DNA of 64,000 nt, taken from NCBI GenBank assembly GCA_030278955.1, contig JAOANR010000004.1, forward strand, positions 59,317,664-59,381,663. The letters are read 5' to 3'. This DNA comes from Hygrophila difformis (lineage: Eukaryota; Streptophyta; Magnoliopsida; Lamiales; Acanthaceae). Within the stretch, counting starts at the first letter, position 1; every line of letters starts with the position of its first letter. This document shows positions 36,058 through 49,539 of the stretch, piece after piece. Position numbers and translations under genes: made by a program. The notes beneath the pieces were generated by a model. The model saw only the letters and a program-made list of their open reading frames with translations. It was not told where the DNA came from and did not search any database.

Positions 36058-37085
36058 AACCAAAAGCAGTAATTCATCCCATCTGCACTGGCTGTGCAAT
36101 TAAGGCAATGCATAAATGTGGCTGCGAGTGGGTTGTTTTGATTGAATTTTGTCTGGTAACATGTCTTTTTCACGACCTTATGGCTCATATATACTGTACA
36201 AATTTACTGCTTCTCATCATATACTGCCCTTTTCGATTAATCTTCACAATAACTGAGAAACATGCCTGCATTCAATACTTTCTTCCCTTTACAAATTATA
36301 TAGTACAATATTGTCGAAAATGAGCATTTTTATTCAAACTTTGAAATGTATTAAATTATTAAGTGGTTAAAATTAAATTAATATATATACATTACCATTT
36401 TATAAGTATAAAAAGCCACATCAGATTATACTTAATCACTTAATAACTCATTGTGAATGACTTAAATTAGGTCATTTCCCTTCATCCATGGTAAAAATAC
36501 CACATCAAGTAATACAATAAATTAAATACTACTCCTATATAGGAGTAAATTTGATGCAAGTTAAGTAAGACACATGGCATTTCTTATATTTCATTTATTG
36601 CATGATGATGACCACAGAATTAAATAAATTTGGCAGCAGGCAGGCAGGCACCATCCCGCTCCCCAACTAGAAAACTTAAACTCGCCTGACTTCCAACCAC
36701 TACTTGCCTCTCCATTAATACGTATGTATACAGTTGAGGAATTCAATACAGTGTACTAATAATCTGTCATGCCCTCTTTTGTCTTTGATTTGCCTCTTTG
36801 CGTGCCTTTCTGTCTCCAAACCCCTATATTGTTGACTTTTATGCATATGTAGGTTTAAACGTGTCTGAATGAATGCTTAATCCGTGATAATAATCAATTC
36901 AAGTTAGTGTTTCAGTCATTTTTTGGCATTAATTAATACTCCATAGAGTAGCAGTATATCCTTAGCTAAAATTAACTCTGTCATATATATAGCTACGCCT
37001 AAAAATGATACTTCATTAAGAGTGAATGGATCGATGATTAGGTGATTTAGGACTTAAATAAGAGAAATAAATGCGAGGCAGGCAA

Positions 37086-37830
37086 TAGGGGTGAGCAAAA
37101 TATTCGAACCGATTCGTTGAACCGCTGAATCGAACTGAAATTGAACCGAATTTCCGGTTAACCGAGGACCCCGGAGCAAATACAAATATCATATTTCAAT
37201 ATTCGTCCGGTTCAAATACAAATACAAATACTTTAATTTTTTCCCCGGTTAACCGAACCGAACCGAATATATTTATTTTATTTTAAAAGTTATACATATT
37301 GCAAATATTATAGACATTGATGGTATAAAATTATATATAGATAATATATATCATTATGAATTTAATTATTTAAGTATATAAAAAAACTAAAGAGCTAACT
37401 ATCAAAATATATCATCATAATTAATAAGGCTACATTGATTTTTTGTCTTTCAGAATACCCTATTATTGAACTATACATCTACACTAAGATTTGTTACATA
37501 TACTAACATATTTTGATGACATTGAAAACAACCACTGGATTCCATAGTTATATATATATATATATATATATATATTTTTCTGTAGTGTAATAACCTCGTC
37601 CGGCCCTCTAAAAATGTATAATCAAGTTTTCATTTCTTAAATCTTTGAGTTTCGTAGATTTTAAATATCCGAACCGAATCGTTTAACCGCTGAATCGAAT
37701 CGGAACCGAACCCCCGGTTAACCGATGACTCCGGTTACAAATACAAATACTGAAATGAAGTATTTGCCCGGTTCAAATACAAATACAAATACCTGAAAAA
37801 TTCAGGTTAACCGAACCGTGCCCACCCCTA
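37086..37830. mobile_element. hAT-like MITE, 745 bp
   Basis: Ends TAGGGGTGAGCA and TGCCCACCCCTA form inverted repeats. The flanking octamers GCAGGCAA (37078-37085) and GCAGGCAT (37831-37838) match at 7 of 8. The two outer parts are direct repeats of each other, rich in CCGAACCGAA and CGGTTAACCGA words plus ACAAATACAAATAC. The middle is AT-rich with a (TA)n run at about 37549-37575. Confidence 0.88.
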
Positions 37831-38515
37831 GCAGGCATGAGGCATATATAGCCCAACATCCCACAAATACAATACAAATATAACAAATTTCATCATGCCG
37901 TGATGATCAGGGTATATTATAGTAATTAATACAGTAGTAGAGGTTGATATCCTATATAGAAGTAGTTCATAATTTGGCGTATACTGTTCTTGTAAAGAAT
38001 CGGACTACTACTAGTTAAGTAATTGATATACAATTTCATATACTACGTACTAATAATTTAAATTAAATGGTCATGTCCTTGGATTCAATTAGCATCATAT
38101 GAGAGTTGGATGAGAATGACAATGATGGTAGGGTAGGGGATGATGAATTAAGAGAGTAAAGCTAGGTCCCCATTTTCCTAATTATATTAATTACTCGATC
38201 CACAAGTGATGTCAAGTGTCAGTGTAGTGCGGTGTGGGAATTTATTAAAACAAGGATGGATTCACATAAGGCATGAGGTATACTTGCTCCGTTCTTAAAT
38301 TATTGGGTGTTTTGTTACTGTTCATTGAGTAACTTTGATTCGACTTTTTAATACATTTATATAAGATAAAATATAGTCAAGTGGGATCTTGTTAGATTCG
38401 TCTAATCGCATAGATTTAGAATATTAAATTTTCATAATTTTTAGTTGTATGCAATTCAAGTTATTACGGATTAAAAATGTATATTAGATTTTGTAAAATG
38501 TGGATCTCTGTCAAA

Positions 38516-38779
38516 TACTCCCTCCGTTTCTAAATAAATGTTACATTTTGACTTTTTTTACTGTTCATTGAAGCACTTTGACTTCTATTTTTCTTATAGT
38601 TATACTAGATAAAATATAGTTAAGTGAGATCTTGTTAGATTCGTCTCATCTTGTAGTTTTTAAATATCAAATTTTTAGAATTTGTACTTGTACCGAATTT
38701 GAGTTATTAATAGTTTAAAATGTGCATTGGCAAACGCGCAGAAGAGAAACGTAACACTTAAAAAGAAACGGAGGTAGTA
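38516..38779. mobile_element. Stowaway-like MITE, next to a truncated copy
   Basis: Inverted ends TACTCCCTCCGTTTCTAAAT and AAGAAACGGAGGTAGTA. Immediately to the left (38284-38515) lies a similar sequence starting TACTTGCTCCGTTCTTAAAT with the same interior (TAGATTCGTCTAATC) but without its right end. One copy probably landed in or beside the other. Confidence 0.85.
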
Positions 38780-39146
38780 TTAAAGAACGAGGAAGTACAT
38801 TTTTGGCGCTTGGAACAATGCATTGCTTTTCTTTCTTCTTTTCATTATATTTGGTCAAATAATATTAATTTAAAACTTTTAAAATGTGTATATTTTTTCA
38901 AGTTCCATTCTTTTCTGGATGACATTTCAAGTTTTGGTATAGCTAATTTCAATAGGCATTTGACTATAATTTCATATACACAAATAATTCTTAGCTTCTC
39001 TCAATGAAAGAAATAATCTAGGAAATTAGAACAAATTTGAGGAATGGTTGCTTGCTGGAGTCCACATCAACATCAAATTTAATGGTCGTCATTTAAACCC
39101 TTTGATATACAAATATTTAATTTATAATTACATTAAATTTTTGCAT

Positions 39147-39392
39147 TACTCCCTCCATTCCTTTTTAGTTATTTTATTAGAGATTAAAAAGTGTTTCATA
39201 ATAATTGTCATTTTTAGGTAGTTATGCTATGATTTTACTATATTACTCTTCACTTTACATAAATGTTATTTGTTGGTATTTATTAAACATGAGTTTAGTT
39301 GAAGGGTAAAAATATAAATTTATGAATTAATTAATACAAACCTTGATTATTAAAATTGACCTGAAAGAGACAATAAAAAAGTAACGGGAGTA
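39147..39392. mobile_element. Stowaway-like MITE
   Basis: Inverted ends TACTCCCTCCATTCCTTTTT and AAAAAAGTAACGGGAGTA. It is the same subfamily as 21379-21637, with matching interior. It ends about 245 bp before the DUF538 start codon. Confidence 0.87.
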
Positions 39393-39504
39393 TTTTATAA
39401 CACCGACATCATTTTCATTTATTTCATAACAACAAAAGGTGTTGGAAGAAAGACCGTGGGGCAAAATCGGAATATCCACAAAATCCAGGGGCTAAAGCCA
39501 AAAC

Positions 39505-39520
39505 CCCCCTCCTATATTAA
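39505..39520 (+). promoter_or_regulatory. Probable TATA box of the DUF538 gene
   Basis: CTCCTATATTAATT lies about 125 bp before the start codon, followed by an A/C-rich leader ending in an ATC-repeat right before the ATG. The assignment rests on position and sequence only. Confidence 0.45.
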
Positions 39521-39636
39521 TTCCCACAAGGTCACAAACCCTTTTACAACATCACCCCACCTATTGCTCAGACCAAAATTCTTACCATTTTTACACAAAC
39601 AAAGAAGAAAAACATCATCATATTATCATCATCATC

Positions 39637-40251
39637 ATGTCGCTGATTACTGACGAGATTCGTGCGCAGGCATCGGAGATGTACCACGGGGACGCCATCT
39701 GCCAGGAGAAATCCAAGTTCCTGCTGACGGAGATCAACCTCCCCAACGGCCTCCTCCCCTTGAAGGACATCGAGGAGTGCGGCTACGTCAAGGACACCGG
39801 CTTCGTCTGGCTCCGGCAGAAGAAGAAGTGCGAGCACAAGTTCGAAAAGATCGACCGCCGCGTCCAGTACGCCACCGAGGTCACCGCCTACGTCGAGCCC
39901 AACAGGATCAGGAAGCTCACCGGCGTCAAGACCAAGGAGCTCCTTCTCTGGGTTAACCTCAGCGACATCTACGTCGATGATCCCCCCACCGGCAAGATCA
40001 CCTTCAAGACGCCCACCGGCCTCTTCCGTACCTTCCCGGTAGATGCATTCCAGCTGGAGGAGCCACCAGTGAAGGAAACGCCTCCTGCGGTGGATGAGAA
40101 GAAGGAAGAGGAAAAGGAAAAGGAAAAGGAAAAAGAAAATGAAAAGGAGGAGGATAAAGTGGCGCCGGCCCCACCTGCGGCGGCCGATGAGGCGAAGGAG
40201 GAGGTGAAGGCCCCGGCAGCGGCGGCAGTGGTGGAGGTGAAAGAGGTGTAG
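39637..40251 (+). CDS. DUF538 family protein
   Basis: Single exon, 204 residues, GC-rich codons. Residues 1-140 form the DUF538 domain: MSLITDEIRAQASEMYHGD, then KFLLTEINLPNGLLPLKDIE, TGFVWLRQKKK, VTAYVEPNRIRKLTGVKTKE, LLLWVNLSDI, KITFKTPTGLFRTFPVDAF. This version starts directly at the domain with no signal peptide, so a cytosolic location is likely. Residues 143-204 are a charged Lys/Glu-rich tail with Ala/Pro blocks (EKEKEKEKENEKEED), which looks disordered. The family's biochemical role is not settled; members are reported as stress-induced, with proposed links to chlorophyll or membrane-lipid binding. A long antisense frame at 39568-40290 is a codon shadow. Confidence 0.9.
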   Translation: MSLITDEIRAQASEMYHGDAICQEKSKFLLTEINLPNGLLPLKDIEECGYVKDTGFVWLRQKKKCEHKFEKIDRRVQYATEVTAYVEPNRIRKLTGVKTKELLLWVNLSDIYVDDPPTGKITFKTPTGLFRTFPVDAFQLEEPPVKETPPAVDEKKEEEKEKEKEKENEKEEDKVAPAPPAAADEAKEEVKAPAAAAVVEVKEV

Positions 40252-40985
40252 TTTTGGTATTTGTGGTATTTGGTGGGGGTGTTTGTGCAATTATAAAACA
40301 TGAGTATTATACCACCATTGGCTGCTGTGGTCGTTAATTTCTCAATGTGCGATGAATTCGTCATGATGAAATACTGAATTTCTATTTAAGCTGTGAACCC
40401 TGAATTATTGCTAATTTGTGTCATGATGGTCGACTGTACCACTTGATTCTTGGGGTCCAGTAATATATCTTTACATAATGACCCTCAGTTGTTTAATTTG
40501 AATATTATATTGTTGAATGTTATTTCCCACCGTTTATGAAAATTAAACAAAAACAAAAATTAGTTTTATAGAATTGTTTGGTATAGTGTAGCTCTTGACC
40601 AATTGCTATTAGAAACTATTGGTTTGAACTAACAACAAATAAACTAACCTTGAAAAAAATTTCTGTAGCTCGATCGAGAAGAGAGTTTTATTTGCAGTCT
40701 GAAAGTACTCACATTTGTACCTTTATTTGCTGCATTTGTCAATGTATGCTTATGCTAGTCTGAAGTCTGAACTAAGCTTCTTCTAAATGCTAGTAATACA
40801 CATTAATACACACAGAGAGAAAACTAATAGGCCCATCCTTAAAATCTGAGGGCCACAAGAATGAAATCTTTAGTCAGATCCTAATCCTGATAAACTGCAG
40901 ATTTACAGCAGCACTCATAGTCATATCATATGTACACTAAAAAGGGGGGTTATTTACTTACAGACAATCGATCCATTCATCGTCG
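40252..40985. other. Intergenic between convergent DUF538 and invertase genes
   Basis: The stretch holds the two 3' UTRs, with AT-rich sequence between. No exon, repeat or mobile element was recognised. Confidence 0.55.
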
Positions 40986-43451
40986 TCAGACAAGAATCTG
41001 AGACTTGGCAAGACCGCGGGAACACTTCTTGCGGTTAGAATTACTATTATTCAGAGCACAAACGCATATTTCCAGGAGTTCATAGTCTTCCTGCCACAAC
41101 AACTGAGATGCCTTCTCCGGATTCTCCAACAGCATCTTCGATGTCAGGAATCCCGCAATGGACCATGTCTGGAATAACCGAGCCTGCTTCCCAATAAACC
41201 TGCCCTTCCTTGTGTCGTAGTATTCGGGCCAGTTATCCAGAGGAAGCCTCTTCTCTGCCACATCAATCGCCTTCTTGGCAAGATCCGCCCTACCCATCTT
41301 CATGCACGCCAATGTGAACTGAAAGATCATCACAAGCAAAAATACCGTCAACTCAAAATCGCACGGTCCAGAAAAAAGGGCTCCATTCACCGGCGGTTAA
41401 TTTTTACCTGCCACAGAAGCGTCGGCCAAGATCCACCATTATGATAAGACCAAGGTCTGCAAACATTCATTCATTGGCAGTCAGAAGATTTATTTCCATC
41501 CACCATTATATGCTATCAAGCAGTAAAAGAAACATTCATTGGTATGTACTCACGTATTTTTGGGATCGCTTCCGGTGATTATTCTCCACTCATCCAACTC
41601 TATAGCAGGGTAACATATTTTAAGAGGCATCTGCCCGACGAGATCATCCCATTTCTCTTCAATTAGACTCAATATAGCTTCGTTTTGCTTCGGGGTGCTC
41701 AGAGACGACACGATGGACCAAAGATTTCCCAGCATGAAGAATCTGAAATCCATGTGTGCCGGCTGCAGATTGCCGATTAGGTACCCTCCTCTATCGGGGA
41801 TCCAATTGATCAACCAGTGGGGAATTTGTTCCGGGTATATGTTGAACTTGTTAATGGCTTCTGTTGAATACTCCTCTGTCTTGTAGCGGTATATTTCATT
41901 GATCTTCTTCAGATCGACCCAGTAGTACTCTCTGATGTGGAACGACAATGCGCTGAGCCTATTGTTGATCGCCCCCACCAAATTCTTGGATCCTTCATCT
42001 TCCACCAGCATTTCTCGGGCGCACCTGAGAGCAGAGTAGAACAACGCCTGCAAACAGGATACGAAAGCCCTTCCTAAGATTTGTAATTTGAATGGTGAGT
42101 AGTAGTAATTGATTAAGAGGAACAGAAAAGAAACCGCAGTACCTGAATCTCTAAGGGATGACCATGGATACCCATTCTTCGATCGATCATACAGGAGCCA
42201 TCGGTGACGAGTAACGAAGGAAACATATCAAAGCCATCGGACAAGCAGAGGTTCATAATGTGTTTTATTCCTGTTTGAGTGTCCGCTCTTTCCTGTAACG
42301 AATTGTCGCCTGTTAGCTTCCCGTATGCTCTTAACAAGATAATCCACCAAAGCCCTGTAGAAAACAAGAAAACATTGCGATGCACAAGAAATTTGAAATT
42401 TGCAGGCGGAATCAGACGATCAAAAGTAGTCTCATTGAGTTCATTGAAATTTGGAAAGGCGAAACGCATACCAGAATCCACAGGCGCCACTCTGCCAATG
42501 GCTGACTCCCCAAAATCTGCATCTAGAGCTTCTTCAAGCTTATCATCCTCGGAAACTATTGTTCTAACTTTAAAGCTTGCCGGCATCAATCCCTGTCCAG
42601 GACTATAGCAGTCCACCGTTTTCTCTGAACTCTGCAATAAAAAAAAAAAAAAAAAAAACAATATTATGCATCAAATGAAAACTGAATCCTTCTAGACTGT
42701 ATTCACTCAAGAAGGATGGAAATCAGATTACCTGTAGATGCAAGTTATGCAGCAAGAAATTCTTCACTATTTCCCCTTCACCCTTGAGCAAAAATGCCAG
42801 GGCCGACGAAACAAAATCTCGTATAAACACTTGATCATAATTCAGAGGCATATTGTCATTGGGATCGTTCGCAGCCACTGTACCCACAGGACACCCACAG
42901 TATGTCACCACCGCGTTCCTGAGCAGCTTCCAAGCCTCCTTTTCAATCTCCGTCTCTTCCCTATCGACACCCTTGGAATTTACGGCCTCATTCGAGCTCT
43001 CATTTTGCACGCCGTTGCTGAACTTCCGAGTCGCTTCCCTTTCCTTTACACTTTCCACATCTTTCTCATCATCGAGTCTTTCCACCACAACTGGATTATT
43101 GTCTTGACAATCCCGAACATAAACTGACTTTTCATTCTCATCCTTTGCTCGTTCTGACAAACACCTCACATTTGATGGAACACCGGCCAAATAATTGGCC
43201 CTTCTTATCAAATTATTGTTGCAGGTGTTGTAGAAAAACCTTGATTGGCCCCAATTCGAAGGTTTTTGCAATGGCTTAAAGATGGCTTTGATCCCCAACG
43301 CATGAGGCGAGGCACAAAAACTTTGGGCTTGGAATCGCGGATTCGACAGACACATGGGGCTGGATGAAATACAACAGTAGGATTTGGCAGAAGTCATTCC
43401 CTCAAAATGCATCTTTTTGTAAGGCATCAAAATTCTGCACCAGGGTTTCAT
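40986..43451 (-). CDS. Alkaline/neutral invertase (GH100), organelle-targeted type
   Basis: Six exons on the minus strand: 43451-42732, 42631-42472, 42354-42143, 42047-41554, 41456-41408, 41318-40986; 655 residues in frame. It hydrolyses sucrose to glucose and fructose. Residues 1-170 are a long, poorly conserved Ser/Arg/Lys-rich leader as in plastid or mitochondrial isoforms. The GH100 domain begins about 172: [35 protein letters not shown], then [128 protein letters not shown]. All the blocks I expect are present. The 49-nt exon encoding the [17 protein letters not shown] block is typical. The tail ends after about 30 variable residues ([11 protein letters not shown]). Which organelle is not clear. 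Confidence 0.94.
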
Positions 43452-44623
43452 GTTCGTAAAATTCCAACAGCTTCAATTTCACAATTTCACATCTAACAGG
43501 AATTGCAAACATGAATATCAAGAACAGAAATAAACAAACAAATAGGTGATTTATGAAACATACAAAAGCTTTCTTGCATCGAAAAGAAAAATATGAAAAC
43601 TAAATTCAGCACATATACAACAGAAATATGCTGTTTCTAGAATTTACATATATATTGAAAATGTGGCAATGGCAGGATTTTATGGAAAAGATCAGACGTG
43701 ATTGGAGAATGAGAAATAGACCTTCAAATCGATCGTTTACCTCCAATTTTGGAATGAGTTCAAGTTTTCCCCTATATTCAAGGAAGCCATTTCTTTTCTG
43801 AATTGCTGTTTTTGAATTCTTGGCAGTTATGTGGTAGTTTTTTCTCTTCCTTTTCATTTTCAAATAAATATAATTCTAAAACACGATTTGAGACAATAAT
43901 TCTAAAAGTGTGATTTTTAAAATCGTCCTGCAATAGGCGCCTCATGCCATATCCTTGTGCAGTGGTTTTTCTCTCACTGCTATCTCTGTAGTCCAAAACG
44001 GCAAAACCCTTGACGAGCCACCATGATCGCCGCCACTGTGAAATTCCAATGACACGAGGTAACGTGAAGTACAATTTTGTGAATTTTCTTCAATTTTGGA
44101 AGCTATTGTATTCCCTGTTCTAGAGATTTTTTCCTCGCTTTGTTGTTAATGTTGGGATTTTTGTGAATTAGGCTCGAGCAAATCTATACAGGTACAGAAA
44201 TAGGAGAACATATATATCAAGTCAATGTTGCAGACTGGCAGTGATGAGCTTGAAATGGGAAGCGTTTTCTTTCAGTCCCTGGTGTAGAACAACTGATTAT
44301 ACGAATTAAGGTTGCAGGCACCGGACAAATCATTGTTCCTTGACTTAAATTAGGACTGTTAACTACTAATCCTAAAGGAGAAACAAAACAGAACTGTAGC
44401 TTCACAAATATTTCTATCATGTTTCTATTTTGCTGCACAAATTTCTACATAGTAAGACAGATGAAAGAGAGCCATTCTATTCAGGGTATGATCTCCGGGA
44501 GAGGAAAATTCATGAAACAATGAACCGAAGAAAATATGTAATGGATACAGATCTTGAGATGCAAAATTTTCCAAGAACCGAAATGATCTCACTGGATTTC
44601 CACTTTCTCCACATAAAAAGCTA
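43452..44623. other. Region between invertase and AP-3 mu (same strand)
   Basis: On the minus strand this holds the 3' UTR of AP-3 mu and then the promoter and 5' UTR of the invertase gene. A frame at 43778-44074 encodes nothing recognisable. No mobile element was seen. Confidence 0.5.
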
Positions 44624-47600
44624 TTATGATCTTACCTGAAATTCACCAGCTCGCGTAAGAGCTCGAAAACCTTTATATGGGCGTGAAGGTAGATTCTTTA
44701 GATCTAACGTATCAATTTTTAAGCCGGAGAGACCCACACCCATAATCTTGAAACCAACTTGAAAAGTGGGAAATACATGAAGCCGCTCTACGCCTGTCTC
44801 AAGCGTCAACGTGCCAGACATTGAAGGAGCTTTATCTTTTGGGATTCGCCCAATTGACCACAAGCAGGTCTGCATTACGTAAATGCATCATCATCAGAGA
44901 CGATATCACGAATCTGTTGTACTATTAGTATTGAATATGAAGGAAGTACATAGCATCAGAATTCGACATACCATGTCAGCAAGAACATTTACCGATCCGC
45001 AGTTTGAGGAAAGATCTGATGAAACAACACAAGGAGGAAGTCGGAATTGGACAGTAATGGAGTCAATTGGCTTTCCAGGATCATTACGAATACCAACTAA
45101 GACACTAACACGACAACTCCCTGAATCAGAGGTCAGTTGTGGCTTCACATAAATTGGAGTGCTCTTCAACTTCTTTACCCTGAAAATTAAGGACATCATC
45201 TTTTTAATGGGACCATGCAAAGGTACACTATTCAGCATGGAAATAAATTATGCAATCCATCAGTAAAACATTGCCAGTGAAAAACTGTCAACCTGTTACC
45301 TGTAGCTCATGAGCTTAAACTGTCCATCAGGAGGGACAAAGGACAGGATTTGGCTTGATTCCCATGGTCGAAGTCTAACACAAGGATGGAATCTCACATC
45401 ATTGAGAATTGATGGGTTCGCGAATGACAGGGTGAGATCCGGGAGACCTGATAAATGAGAATTTACTTGAACTTCACCATATATCTCACATTTTACCAGA
45501 GCTCCATCTCTACAAGCAAAAATAAGTGAAAAGATGAGAGACAGAACAATAACCGTAAACAGACTAAGGTATATAAACCATGCATCAAGTTTGGAGCTAA
45601 AAACACATGCTATTGCATGTCAAATTCAGGAGAATGTAATTTTAAACCTGTCAAATTTGAGAAACAATAGTCCAAATTCAAAAATCCAAATTTACAGTAG
45701 AAGGAATTGTCAATCTTTTCCCAAAAGATGTCCTTCACAACCAAGAAACCACATACTGCAGATCATTTCATTCAGAAACATGACCATTAATGCAGTTCTC
45801 TACACCTGCTTGAATCGATAATTGGGCATACTATTCACTTGCACCGGAGAATAGCTATGTGACATTAGTTTCAGTTCTTGCATCTCGGATAGAAAATTTG
45901 TCATGATAAAATGAAAAATCCATGGACCTGTTTATAGTGGCATCCATTTCTTCCACAAGATCAACATAAACTTCATTGCTGGCATGTTTAAGGTCAGTTT
46001 TCCTCCATGGAACACAAGATGATGTTGCAACTGGAAGTGTGTTGCTCACATTGGAGGTGTTACCAGTGACAACACTCAAAACCTTGCTGACAAGATTTGG
46101 CGGAGCTATCATTTCCCTCAGAATATTAGGTTCGGTCGTTAGAGGAAAACCATGGTCTATCATCTCATCAAGCAGCTGCACAAATAATTATATTCTATCA
46201 AACAAATAAACCCAGAATAGATTAAAAGAATACAAAATCAGTTGTTGTTGAAAACTGACAACCGCGCACTGAACACCATTGAATTTTGTACTGAATCAGA
46301 ATTCATGGCAGTGTATTATGCAACTATACCCTATATTTTGGACTAACATAAAATCAGATAGGCTGACTCTCAAATTAATTTGAAGCACCTAGCATCCAAT
46401 CTGATATGGCACTACATGGTTTGCAGAACATGCATGCACATTCACACATGTGCGATCATGATTAATCAAAACACTGAATTACAGCCTAAGAGTTCCCAGA
46501 AAACAGAATACATGCCCATCACTAGGGCCATTGGGCAAACACCAAATTATGAAGTAAGGTTGTAAAGGAATATACACAAATTGAGGAGGTTATTACTTCG
46601 TACCCTACAATGGCAATGAACCTTTATGGTATCAGCAAATGCAACTAGAATTTAACTTTCTGCCAATTACTGAAAGAAATGGCCAAGCCAGATGTGACAC
46701 CATTCTCAATACTGCCAAACAGTACATTTTAAAATACCATACATGTTCCTGAAAGAGTTTTCATCCATCAAACGAGAATGAACTAAATGCAATCAACCAA
46801 AAGTCAGACACCAGACTTCTCAAGGAATGGAAGAACATCAAATGTACCTCATAAACAATAACAAAGTTATCCTTAATCAGATCTTCATTCAATCCATCCA
46901 AATAATCTGTAAGGACATCAGCTACTCTGCAAAGGAACTAAAAATCAAACTGTCAAGTTTAACAAGTATTTATGAAACAACATTATCGAGCATGGCATAA
47001 CATATTATCAGAGAGATCAAAAAGCAAGCAAAAGAGATAGGGCAAAAGAGCGTTTTTCCATCTGAAATTTTTGGAGTATCAAGATCAAGACTAAGAGGAA
47101 GCTTAGACTTAGTTTGCATCTGCAATGATACCACTATTTCACAAACATGCAAATTGGCAGTAAAAAAAAATAGCCCAGCATCTTAAGATGCCACTATCTA
47201 ATTTGTAATATTGCATCCTAGAGGTGATGGATGCAACGGATTATGGAGAGAAAACATACATATAGGGTGTTTGATGACAGTCTTTATGAAATCGCTATAG
47301 CCTAAAAATATTATCATCTTGTCAAGTAAAATTCACTTGTTACATTGCATGATTCTAGATTTGTGTGTTAGCTAAAAATAAATTCTTCAACTTTTTGCCT
47401 TTTTCCCTAGACTAACATTATAATCACAAGTTTCAAGGGAGAAACTCTATTTGGAAGGCAATCCATGGTGGCAAAGTCTCAGAAGCATACAGAGCTCTCT
47501 TTTTTAATTCCTGAAATTATCTACTTAGGCTTTCAGAGGGATATTTTACAGGTGATTTTCCTCAGATTTCAGCTAATATTCTGTTTGAATGTTTCATCAA

Positions 47601-48827
47601 CATAAATCTCATTCTCCTAGGCTAGTCGTCCTGACATATTAAGAAAATAAGTCTATCCTTCCCTTAATAAACCCATTTATCATTTATATGATCTTATATT
47701 AAACACACACAAGATATACAATCACATAGCCAGCTGAGCTTCTTAAAATTCAATGGTGCACGGCACATAGTTGGAAAGAATTGAAGAAAAAAATATATAT
47801 TTCATGGGAATTATACAACAACCAGAACACGTACAACCTGCACTCAAAAACTTGGCTTGAAATGAAGTGAAACTCTAGTCACCATGCCCACATAGAAACA
47901 CCAATGTTACTTCAGCAGCAGTGCAAAGTTTGAACAGACATTGAAGTTTTATATTTCAAAAGAGTCAGTCATGTAGCAAATACCAGAAGTGAAGGTACCA
48001 ACCTCAATGGCCATCAAAGGTGGCATCTCAACTTGTGTGCACGCCAAAAATGTGATCCCATCACGAACTACTTGAAACAGGTAATGGGTAGGTGAAGCAA
48101 TAACTGGTACAAGCTGTATCAAAACAATAGTGCTTGATGTTGAAGATCAACAATGAAATGCTATGTAGATACATCAGCAGATTCAGTGTCATAATTATCG
48201 ATAGCTGGCTTACCTTCAAGGAATCACCTTGAGTAAGTATTTGGTCCCAAAACCATGCACATATGGATCGATCAACACAGTGTCCGGTGAGCTGTTTTTC
48301 CAGCATCACTTCCCTGAAATTTCACAAGCATATTTCTTCTGTTCTCTTCTCATTAATTTAATACCATAAAATCTAGTGGATATTTCAAACTTCAAGAAAT
48401 ATGAAACCCATTTGAAAAAGATTTCTTTTTGCAAGCACAGAGATAGGTAAAACTATAAACCATCTACTAAGTTAAATCAAGAAAAAAATCCTTTGGCAAT
48501 TGCAACAGATAAAGCAAAACTCGTTCAACAATTTGAAGAAGCATAAAACACAGATAAAGAGACAAGCTTTCGGAAGCAAGCCCCTCCCCGCCTACCCCGA
48601 CCCCAAAATTACCTAATCTCTAGTCAGTTGAACATATAGCCTTTTCCTACTTCTGATTGTGGAATATACACCAACCACAAAAAGCATTCAAGGATGATTA
48701 ACCCACATTTCCAGGAGAATTTTTCTTGAGGCGAACCATAATAAAATCGATCGTCGGCGGCGGGAAAAACAGTGATACAAATAAACGCTTACCCGGAATC
48801 TGATAGAAGAAATATGCACTGCAACAT
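44624..48827 (-). CDS. AP-3 complex subunit mu
   Basis: Eight exons on the minus strand: 48827-48793, 48313-48214, 48113-48003, 46937-46848, 46175-45928, 45509-45300, 45179-44972, 44869-44624; 415 residues, which is the length I recall for the Arabidopsis AP3M protein. The N-terminal longin-type part begins MLQCIFLLSDSGEVMLEKQL and runs through DYLDGLNEDLIKDNFVIVYE and LLDEMIDHGFPLTTEPNIL. A linker follows (to about 190), then the mu homology domain (DGALVKCEIYGEVQVNSHLS, LPDLTLSFANPSILNDVRFH, WESSQILSFVPPDGQFKLMS). The C-terminus has GLSGLKIDTLDL and YKGFRALTRAGEFQVRS. AP-3 is the heterotetrameric adaptor for Golgi/endosome to vacuole traffic, and the mu subunit reads Tyr-based sorting signals. 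The intron at 46938-48002 is over 1 kb and holds no gene. Confidence 0.95.
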
Positions 48828-49232
48828 GTTGAATTCCTCTCCCTAAATTCTAGTTGATCGAATTTTTATAACCCGTCGAAATTGGAATTCAAGGGTTCAT
48901 TGTCTGACCTGCGACTGCGACTTGCGAGATTTGAGAGTACAGCAATGTTTCTAAACCGGGCGTTGAAGCAGATGAATCACATTCGCGGGTAGATCCGGTC
49001 AGATGAAATTTTTGGCTTTTAATATACAGTAACTAGTAGTAATACTGTAGGATTAGGATAAATTTTGCAGTAAGATGTATGGGGAAAACTTCCAATTTGA
49101 AATTACTCCCACCATTGTTCCATCATTTTATCCGGTAAATATAAATGTTAAGCTTTTATTGATTAATTTTAATTTAATATTTATCGTCATTATATAAAAA
49201 AGTTATAAAAATTTAATTTTACTTTTAAAATA

Positions 49233-49520
49233 TACTCCTCCATTCTTGGTTTGCTATTATTCACACACATTTTGATTTAAAGTTTTATAATAGTTATATA
49301 ATTTAAAATATAAGTAAATGAGATCTTGATAGATTGGTTTCATCTTATGGTTTTTAAATATTGAACTTTTAGAATTTTTCGCTATACTGAATGTGAGTTA
49401 TTACCAATTTAAAATGTACTTTTAGTTATAATAAATTTGAGTTATTATCAACTTAAAACGTATTTGAATTGTTCGTTGAGTGTATCCGTACCAAAAATAT
49501 AAAAAGACGGAGGGAGTGTA
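49233..49520. mobile_element. Stowaway-like MITE
   Basis: Ends TACTCCTCCATTCTTGGT and AAAAAGACGGAGGGAGTGTA are inverted. The interior has GATAGATTGGTTTCATCTTA, a decayed version of the common internal word. Confidence 0.75.
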
Positions 49521-49539
49521 TTTTAGATAATTTGTATTT

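Larger units (their letters stand above)
34824..39636. other. Gene-free region between the receptor kinase and DUF538 genes
   Basis: No exon supported. Small frames at 35205-35626 and 35985-36323 match nothing I know. Contents: a 37-nt A run (36020-36056), an hAT-like MITE (37086-37830), a left half of a Stowaway-like element (38284-38515) directly followed by a complete one (38516-38779), and another complete one (39147-39392). The last 120 bp are the DUF538 promoter and 5' UTR. Confidence 0.6.

Noticed and set aside
39568..40290. 240-residue frame antisense to the DUF538 gene
   Set aside because: It is the complement of a GC-rich, well-conserved coding exon; its Leu/His/Arg-rich runs are the expected shadow of Lys/Glu/Asp codons.
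43778..44074. 98-residue minus-strand frame upstream of invertase
   Set aside because: It has no recognisable motif and lies in the presumed 5' region of the invertase gene, with no conserved splice or domain context.
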